A stretch of 64,000 nucleotides of DNA, taken from Casuarina equisetifolia. Its lineage: Eukaryota; Streptophyta; Magnoliopsida; Fagales; Casuarinaceae. The stretch is from NCBI GenBank assembly GCA_028551475.1, contig CM052358.1, forward strand, positions 20,610,853 to 20,674,852, in the 5' to 3' direction. This document shows, in pieces, positions 56,551 to 64,000 of the stretch (position 1 is the first letter of the stretch; each line of letters starts with the position of its first letter). A program made the position numbers and the translations under genes. The notes beneath the pieces are model-generated. The model saw only the letters and a program-made list of their open reading frames with translations. It searched no databases and was not told the DNA's origin.

Positions 56551-59500
56551 AGGCCGATATGTCATTTTTCAGAGTGTACGGATGCAAGTTGCTGGTATTA
56601 TGAGCCATTATGCATGAGCGTGAAGACAAAGTTGCTTTTTATAGGGAATTACGTAAAAATTTAGTGAGGAGGAAGCGGGTCTCCTAGTAGATATCCAATA
56701 TCGTCATACTTTCTCTCTGTCGCTCAGTGCAAGTGGGAATCGCAGACAGAACCATATGCTTTCTTTCCATAACGCTTGGTCTCCCTTTTTAGGACATTTG
56801 TTTATTGGAAGAACGTAGGGAAGCGGCACTCAAATATAAAGCTTCTTTGCAACTGGTTATGTGTCTAATTCTCATTTGTTCCATTGGGTTGCAATGGAGA
56901 TGCCAATTGGAATTGCCATTTTTGTTCCCTTTTTTTTTCCCTTTTGGTGCCACTGGTCATGAAAATGGAAATGGGACAATTATGGATGACAGAATAATTT
57001 GTTTTAGGGAGTTATTCCATCTTTTGCAAATGTGTTTTATTGATAACATGATTGATCATAGCCGTCTTATATGGATGGAGGAGAAAAGAAAGAATTGGAG
57101 GAAAAAAAAAAAAAGCACCCCCGAATTCTTTCTTCTCTTGTTTGGCAGGTAAGAAAAAGTACCGAATCCAAAAGTATAGAGAATCAATTTTGAAATTCCG
57201 AAGGACAACACTATAGCATTTTATTTTTGTTTCTCGTTTCTTTTCTAAACTTTCCCCACTAGCAAAGAAGAGTATATTTAAAAGGCTATGAAACTTAATG
57301 CAGAACATAATCATCGACTCTTTTTGGTTGACTCTGCAATTGAAGTAAGAATAGCTTTTAGTTAACAATTGAGAGTCGTACTAGAACCATTGAACTAAAA
57401 AGATAGTAGAATCAAATAAGTAGAATCTACAATTTTTTACTAAGCATTAGCAAGTAAGAAGCAATTTAATACCATTGGGTAAGAATGAAATCAATTTGGT
57501 AGTCAAGGGAAACCATAACCAATTCTTAATCTTAGAAGTTCAAAACCAAATGCTAAGGCATCTATTCTGCATCTGCACGATGACGCATAAGCAAAGTTAT
57601 ATGTTAGTTTACAAGAATTTCGCAGTAATATGACGTGAGAAGATCAAGAAGTAAACAACCATTGGGGAAACTAGGGCTAAAAGAACATCCCTAACACAGC
57701 GAATACATATAATCAATTCCAATGGCCATTGAGACACCCTTATGCCTAACCCAATAGTTGCTCGTGATTTTAGGTCAAACACCATCTGCTATATTTAATC
57801 TCTTATGGTTAAGAGATAATTCTTTTGAAAAGTGTCAATGCAGCGCTTGATTTCCAACTTAGGTCCACTAATTATGCCCTCCAATCAATGCCTTTCTGAC
57901 TAAACAACGACAATTAAGGAATACTTTAAAGAACAACCGTGATATTAAATATGGCCATTGTGGATCCCTTAGTGCAACAGCCCTACGTGCTAGCTACCTA
58001 TTTGCTAGTAGATTATAGGACAGCATGGGATTGCATAAATATATGTCTTTAGGCAATAAAAATATAAAAGTTGATTTAGGTCGGGCAGATTGATTAGTCG
58101 CAGCCATACATAATGGCGAGGCATGCACACTTTATGTTGAAGAACATGATATTTAGATATATATCAATCCACCTCGATAGAAAATTACTAATAATAACTT
58201 TTTAAAAGTAGAATTCCAATTCCTTGGTAATCATTTTATATATTGGCAAGTCAACTCAGAATCGATCCATCCATTAGAGTGGGTTAAATGTACGTACACA
58301 TTATATCCACAAACATTTTTGACCTACTTTTATCCTCTTTATGTCTTTCTCTATTTCAATTAATTTTGTAATATTCCATTAGTTGACCTTAATTATAAAA
58401 CACCATTGACTTTGCACGCAAGGAATCATAATTTTCTTTTAGGGAATATGGTGAATTTTACCTGCAATAATTTTTTTCTTATATTGATACCTAAGTAAGT
58501 TTTTGGGAGACCGCAACAAAGATACGACATAATAATTTGGGCGTGATTGCACTGTTACTCGATTGGTGTCAATTTATATACTAGAACAATAAGAACATTC
58601 TAGATTTTGGCTACGCTTAATATAATTTTAAAAATAAGGATAAACGAGTATAAGAAAATGAAAAAGGAGCAAACATATTGATAGATAAGGCCTATAAAAG
58701 CCTAGAACAAGGCCTGAACTAGATAATGTTATCTTGGCACTACCTTTGGATGCTGTTTCTTTGAGGTTCCTTGAACAAGTAAATTCTCCAATGAGGTGTC
58801 AAATTTTTTCGCCTTTGTGTTTTATATAATGTTCTCTTTTTTGTTTGTGGTATTAGTTTGAAAAAGAATCAGAACGCAACTTTCATTATTCTCATAGCCT
58901 CCTCTTTTGTCTTAAGTAATTATTTTCCTCAAATTCTCGAAAGAAACACCTATGAGATCCCTCTCGTCTGCTACTTGGATTCCCATTTCAAAAAACCTTA
59001 TTAAATTCAAAAGCTACCCGGTTTTGGCAATGTTAAACTTTCTCAAGAAGATGTTCGCCATAGTTGTCATGACTAATGCTATCTTAGTCAGAAAAGAAGC
59101 ATGTAGTTCTTCCTATGCTTGGTTTGAAAGGAAAATACGAATTCGGATCTATTAAGAAAACAATTTGTTATGGACACTAGACCCTCCACTTTCTCCAGAA
59201 AATACATTTTTTTAAAAAAGTCCAAAAATATTCATACATGTTACTTCCATTTACGTAATGCAACTGATAAGCCTCCCCACATAAAAAGGATTTAATATTT
59301 TGGTAAATAATTCTTCTACTTTAAATTAATTATAATATCATGTTAGAGTATAATGACTTATCTTAAAGCCTTAAGATATTAGATAAAAAAATTTTATTAT
59401 TTATAAACTTAAAGACTCGTTCTTGCGCCTTCAATATAAAACAATATGTACCTTCAACATATATGACACTTGCTAGACTGTTCTTAAAACTGTGGGCGGT

Positions 59501-62095
59501 TAATGCTTTGGTTTGGCGGTTTGGCGTTGGAATTTACAAGAGAGACAAAGGTACAATGAAAAGATCTGTGAGGCAAGGCAACCCTAAAGTTAGTCATGGG
59601 TGAAGAATTTAAAAGTGGAGCTTAGGAGGTAGTAGATAAGCTTTTAGGCTTGAGTGGTATTGCTTTATAGGCCGACAAGGCGCATCCAGGCTGATTCCCT
59701 TTGGCGTTCCTCGGTTTGTGGCAAAGCACGTAAGATGGTTTTCTATGGCCCTCTATTCGTCTCCTTCTAAATCTCTGTCTTATTTTTCTAATACAAATTA
59801 CATGGTCTGACCTAATCAACATCAGCACCTTTTGGTATATATGAGTGAGTGGTCGACGGAGTGTCCTCGGCCTGAGCTCGTATACGTATACACCACGACC
59901 ACATGACTTTTCACACGGTTTCACAGACACAAACATGGAGAAAGAGCAGGTTTTAAAGCAAAGGGGGGGGGGGGGGGTCCCAAAATCGTGACGCGACGTC
60001 TTCAATTGTTTCCACATATATTATTCTTCGTGATTATTGTATGGTTTAGTTTTATTATTTTGGTTGTGCTCCGGCAGGCCCTCTGATCATGGGTTTTTTG
60101 CCGCCCAATCATGTTGCCTGCTTTGAAAGTGATTCCTTTGCTTCCTCCTTAAGCCATTTTCATCCAGTCAGCGTCACTTTCCGCCTTACCTAAATGGTAC
60201 ATCACTTGTGCATGGTAGCCCTTTTTTTTTTTCTCCTTTGAGTTTGGGTCTGCTGATATTTCCCTCACCTGGCTTTGTGTGGACTCTTCTCTATTTGCTG
60301 ATGTTATTATTAATTTTTCACATACCTGTTTGAAAATATAGAATAAACACTAAATTAGTATATTGATGATATGAGACATGAGTTCAAATTTCAATATCTC
60401 CTTACGAGAATATAAAATAAAATAAAAACATTTATCAAGATATGTAAACACAAGTTTTAAGATGTAAACAATAATTCTCACATTATTAATGAATATAGTA
60501 GGATCTCTGTTCATATTATAATGAATTTTACCATCTTTTGAGTTGATTTTTGAATTGATAAATTAATTTTTTAGCAACAAAAAATATAAGTGCCCAATTC
60601 AACAAAGATGAAAATAAGTTAATCTCAAGTAATCTATCTACCATTGAATGAAAAATTATCAAGTTGACATGGTATTTTTTGTCGTTAGGCATATGATTCA
60701 ATTGGATTTCATGGTGTCTAGTAAAAGATATTCTATATTCGACACCCAACTCTATCACATTTTTTTTACCTTAAAAAAAAAAAAAAAAAAAAAAAAAGGC
60801 ATTTGCCATTGTCTTACCCTCCGAGCTCTTCCTCTATTCCCTCTGTTCTTTAACCTGCAGGCTACTGCTTCACTTTTCAAACTTGAGGTTAGATCTCCCA
60901 TTTTCAGGACTCAGAAGCCGAATCCTCTGTACTGGCATGAACGTAACAGTTTCAAGATGGAATTGTTCAGAAGGAAGTACTATCTTTGGCACAAGTGGCA
61001 CACTACCCGACGGTTTGTGCACATGTTCCTCAATTATAGCTGAAGATTTACTGTGAATATCTTTCGGTGGAGGACGGTGGCCTTAGGCCTCAAAAAGGTA
61101 CCTTTAAAGTTTCATCTTCGGGCAGATTTCAGAGAGAATTACCCGAGGTCTTCAACCCATTGAGGTTATACTTGGGGCAGGCACTCTAGAATCATAAGTT
61201 TTATAAAACATATACAGAGTCTTTTTCTTTTCAAATCATGAAATATAAAAATGTGAAAAGTTCATCCCAAAAGTTTGTTAATGGGAAAAAGAAATCTATA
61301 TTTAATTACTATTTAAGAATTACATCTCTTTAGTATGGTATTTTCACTCTCAATGTCTACCACATATTAAGTGTACAACTGAAAAGTTTCAAATGAATGA
61401 GACCTAAAATAAAGTCTAAAATTTAATTTAAAAGGTATTCTTTTAAACAAATACAATATGCTTATCTTCCCCAAAACTTAAAATCAGTATAGCATTTGTA
61501 ATAATATCCAAAGCTTAACCTAAAACCTAGTTAATGAATAAAAGAGAACAAATCTATATTTAAACATTACTCAAGAGTTGTCTCTTTCTAAAATAAAATT
61601 TTTATCAACACTTCATATACATCCAATAAACCAAATAGGTTCCAAGTTGAATGTGACTAAGAGCATATTAACTTGGACTACAACATTATGTGACGAAACT
61701 CAAAATCTAATTAAAAGATTTTGAGTGTAACTTGTGAGTAAAAGAACAAATCTACACCAATAGTTGTACTTCTTTAATATGAAATTTTTATCATAAAAAA
61801 TATCACTAAAATGTCGAAGCATTTACTCCATAAAATGAGATCCACTTTAGATTAAAACTTGGTAATGAAGAGCATTGAGTTCATATAACATCAAGGTAAA
61901 ATCAGATTGAAGCTGCCTTTGATTTTGGCGAGAGAGCAACAAAGCAAATGAGGCCTCCCTCTCCGTATCCCAACTCTTTTTTTTTCCCCCTTCTATCACT
62001 AACTTTTTTGATAAGGGAAGAACTAAAACCAATGAGAGTGTCTTTTCATGGTGGCGTAGGTGGGCCCACTGGACAGGGTTCCTAAGCTTTTGGCC

Positions 62096-62110
62096 CCCTA
62101 CAAATACCCT
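62096..62110 (+). promoter_or_regulatory. TATA-like element before the FAF-like gene
   Basis: CCCTACAAATACCC lies about 340 bp before the start codon and is followed by a CT-rich stretch. It is a weak TATA match; the assignment rests on position. Confidence 0.35.
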
Positions 62111-62266
62111 CTTCCCCCCTCTTTGCTTTGCCATCAGCCACAGCCAGTCCTCAAACATCATATTCGTAATCATCAACACCCTCCTCTCCTTCTTATTCCT
62201 TGCAACTCGCACCCAGCTGTTGGTCTCTTAGCAGGCCTTCTGTTGGATGCTGTTGCTTTGCCTAAG

Positions 62267-62401
62267 GTAAAATTCCATCCCACTTGCATGATTTTCAGTC
62301 TGCTTTGAAACTTTAAATTTTGTTGCATACTGTACTTCCCTGATCTGCATATTTCGCTTCTTGGGTTTTCGTTTTTCTCAATTTTGTTCATTTTTGTGCA
62401 G
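62267..62401 (+). other. Probable 5' UTR intron of the FAF-like gene
   Basis: A donor AAG|GTAAAATTCC at 62267 and a T-rich tract ending TTTTTGTGCAG at 62401 frame a 135-bp intron, placing the start codon 36 bp into the next exon. Not tested against transcripts. Confidence 0.45.
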
Positions 62402-62437
62402 CTGAACTTGTTCTTCTCCTTTGGTTGATTACTGGAG

Positions 62438-64000
62438 ATGTCAACTCCTTTGAGCAGAAGCCTGCGCTTATCTTCGCCCCTCAACATTGACGAAGAGGCT
62501 AAGCCTATGCAAAAGCAGGGCATAGTCACCATTCTTGGGTCAGACTGCGACAAAGCCAGAGCTGCTTCTCTTCGAAGAACTCTATCCGCAGATATGTCCT
62601 CCAAGAAATGGCTGGTTCAAAACGGGTTCTCTCCCCTGAAAAAGATCGCATCCTCTGAGGAGCTTTCTGCCTCCTTAGCAGACTCATCATCCTCATCAGA
62701 AGGAGAAGAAGACTATGAAGAAAGGAAGGATCAGCTAGAAGGGAGGGAGGAATTCGACTTATGGAGCTCAATTCAACAAGAGAAAAAGAAGCAGAAAGAG
62801 CTCGTGAAGCCGGAACAATTCGATATATGGAGCTCAATTTTATCTCAAAAGGCCAACGAGGACGCATCTAAACCACTTCCACCTCCTTATATTCACCCTC
62901 TTGTGAAGAGATCAGCAAGCTCTTTGAGCGAAAAGAGTCTCCAAATATGCACAGAGTCTCTCGGATCCGAGACCGGCTCTGAGGGGTTCTCTTCTTACCC
63001 ACCATCGGAGACGGGGGACGTGGACGAGGACGAGGAAGAAGAAGAAGCAGAAGCAGAAGCAGAAGTGGAAGAAGTACAAGAAGAAGAAGAAGAAGAAGAA
63101 GAAGAAGATGATGATGATGATGATGATGATGAGGTAGAGCAACAACTACAAGAAGATCTGAAGATGTGCTCTCGAGCTTTTGACGGGGAGGAACTGAGGG
63201 TTGCGAAGTACCACTATTCTTCTAAGAAGGCACAGCCTAGATCGTTTCCCCCACCTCTTCCTTCTCTCTCTCGCCAAGATGGGGCGTCTGTCCGCATGCA
63301 GTCCCGTCGTGACAATGGAAGGTTAGTCCTCGAAGCCGTCTCCATCCCTTCCCAAAACCGCTTTCGTGCTCAACGGCAAGATGGCCGCCTTGTTCTCACT
63401 TTGGCCGATAGTCCCTCAAATGAAGAAGCAAAGGATGAAGAACTGGCTGCTGAAGCTCAGCAGCACGAAGAAGAAGAAGACAAGGAGAAAGATGAAAACG
63501 AAGATTTTGAAGAAGACCTTGGGGACTTCGAGGAAGTTTATGAAGATGATGAAGCAGAAGAGCTCGAAGAAGCTGAGGAAGATGAGAAGGTGGAAGAAAA
63601 TGAAGAGGTCGGGGAAGTTCATAAAGAAAATGGAACCAAAGAAATGGAAATAGTGATGGAGCCAGAACCGGAGTTGTCGAGTAGGGTGATAAATGTGCAT
63701 CGGTCGGCCTTAATGATGTCTAAGCCCATTGGAATAGCAGGCAGGAAACCAACATGGCCCCGGAAGTTCAACGAAGTAGTGAAGTTGGAAGAGGAGGTAG
63801 AGATGGGGGTGAAGACAACCCCACTAACGAAGTCTCTTCCCCCACGGCCGCGCGTGGCTCGGCTGATACACTCAACTCCGGCGGTGTCCTCGACGGCGGC
63901 AGCAGCTTCTTTAAACGCTTATGAGTACTACTGGCGGCCCACACCCACTGCAAATGCAATTACTCAACAACCACCGGCAGCCCTCAAAAACAACAGCAGC
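62438..64000 (+). CDS. FAF-like protein, EAR1 type (3' end beyond the window)
   Basis: Plant-specific FANTASTIC FOUR-like family. The Arabidopsis relative often labelled 'FAF-like, chloroplastic' is EAR1, reported to enhance PP2C activity and so dampen ABA signalling; FAF proteins proper limit meristem size. An open frame of 521 codons runs from ATG 62438 to the window end with no stop. Seen: N-terminal MSTPLSRSLRLSSPL, GIVTILGSDCDKARAASLRR, LSADMSSKKWL, two F.LWSSI / FDIWSSILSQK motifs (about aa 107 and 127), a long Glu/Asp run (about aa 190-232), the FAF domain (about aa 267-325) with FPPPLPSLSRQDGASVRMQS and a duplicated half RDNGRLVLEA / RQDGRLVLTL, a second acidic stretch (about aa 331-405), then PIGIAGRKPTWPRKFNE and YEYYWRP near the edge. 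It probably ends soon after the window. Divergent from the PUB22/23-like gene 14.5 kb away. Confidence 0.88.
   Translation, partial: MSTPLSRSLRLSSPLNIDEEAKPMQKQGIVTILGSDCDKARAASLRRTLSADMSSKKWLVQNGFSPLKKIASSEELSASLADSSSSSEGEEDYEERKDQLEGREEFDLWSSIQQEKKKQKELVKPEQFDIWSSILSQKANEDASKPLPPPYIHPLVKRSASSLSEKSLQICTESLGSETGSEGFSSYPPSETGDVDEDEEEEEAEAEAEVEEVQEEEEEEEEEDDDDDDDDEVEQQLQEDLKMCSRAFDGEELRVAKYHYSSKKAQPRSFPPPLPSLSRQDGASVRMQSRRDNGRLVLEAVSIPSQNRFRAQRQDGRLVLTLADSPSNEEAKDEELAAEAQQHEEEEDKEKDENEDFEEDLGDFEEVYEDDEAEELEEAEEDEKVEENEEVGEVHKENGTKEMEIVMEPEPELSSRVINVHRSALMMSKPIGIAGRKPTWPRKFNEVVKLEEEVEMGVKTTPLTKSLPPRPRVARLIHSTPAVSSTAAAASLNAYEYYWRPTPTANAITQQPPAALKNNSS
63028..63131. repeat. GAA/GAT triplet tract inside the FAF-like coding sequence
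   Basis: GAAGAAGAAGCAGAAGCAG is followed by about nine GAA then nine GAT codons, encoding a pure Glu-Asp run. Such tracts vary in length between alleles; here it stays in frame. Confidence 0.9.

Larger units (their letters stand above)
48100..62080. other. 14-kb gene-poor stretch
   Basis: No exon with recognisable family motifs was found on either strand. Open frames are short (under about 130 codons) and lack supporting splice context. It contains a two-G-box segment at 53.57 kb, three small tandem duplications (55.42, 55.85 and 56.52 kb), a SINE-like fragment near 55.66 kb, a 15-base G run at 59963-59977 and a poly(A) run at about 60774-60797. A gene made of short exons could have been missed. 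Confidence 0.5.

Noticed and set aside
59622-60017. 131-codon minus-strand frame across a G15 run
   Set aside because: Proline-rich start is a translation of the homopolymer and the rest matches no family.
60648-61043. 131-codon frame with a basic-aromatic end (RRKYYLWHKWHTTRRF)
   Set aside because: It runs through a poly(A) tract, has no recognisable family and no supporting splice or promoter context. A short peptide gene of about 30 codons from ATG 60957 cannot be excluded.
62173-62867. Minus-strand frames of 113-143 codons at the FAF-like start
   Set aside because: Antisense to the FAF-like coding sequence and leader; no family motif.
63366-63653. 95-codon Lys/Met-rich plus-strand frame
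   Set aside because: Out-of-frame reading of the acidic repeats of the FAF-like gene.
1-64000. CRISPR arrays, bacterial operons, origins or attachment sites
   Set aside because: Nothing resembling regularly spaced repeats with unique spacers or prokaryotic gene layout; the window is plant nuclear DNA.

Overview
The window reads as AT-rich nuclear DNA from a core eudicot, probably a woody species. Evidence: spliced genes with GT-AG introns, plant-only families (BEL1-like homeodomain, PUB-type U-box E3 ligases, FANTASTIC FOUR-like), Copia retrotransposon debris, many microsatellites and long gene-poor gaps. I cannot name the genus from sequence alone.

Layout. 1-8.1 kb: gene-free, with a GC-rich G-box cluster at about 2.29-2.90 kb. 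8.1-11.4 kb (+): a complete four-exon BEL1-like homeobox gene closest to BLH1, with a TATA box and two upstream ORFs. 11.4-16.8 kb: AT-rich spacer with a worn Copia remnant. 16.8-22.2 kb (+): a gene for an R3HCC1L-type protein (six-exon model, 352 aa). 22.46-33.98 kb (-): a direct tandem duplication of about 5.3 kb, each unit carrying an intact six-exon RCL1 gene (RNA 3'-phosphate cyclase-like, ribosome biogenesis, 377 aa each), separated by about 0.9 kb that holds a degenerate minisatellite. 34.3-38.1 kb: a decayed plus-strand Copia element, interrupted by a second, minus-strand, internally deleted Copia element with its own LTR pair. 39.5-40.7 kb (+) and 46.7-47.9 kb (-): two intronless U-box/ARM E3 ligase genes, one PUB24-like and one PUB22/23-like, tail to tail. 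47.9-62.1 kb: 14 kb with no recognised gene. 62.4 kb to the window end (+): the 5' part of a FAF-like/EAR1-type gene, cut by the window edge.

How the genes relate. They are independent single transcription units, not an operon. Several have related biology as known from Arabidopsis: BLH1 (ABA and development), EAR1/FAF-like (ABA co-receptor signalling) and PUB22/23/24 (immunity and drought ubiquitination). From memory, Arabidopsis has PUB23 next to BLH1 (AT2G35930/AT2G35940) and the FAF-like EAR1 next to RCL1 (AT5G22090/AT5G22100). Finding both pairs interleaved here suggests an ancestral order later split between two Arabidopsis segments.

No wholly new system was proved. The observations most worth following up are the RCL1 tandem duplication with two intact copies, the nested Copia insertion, a miRNA-precursor-like hairpin at 45.17-45.24 kb, and the G-box island upstream of the BLH1-like gene.
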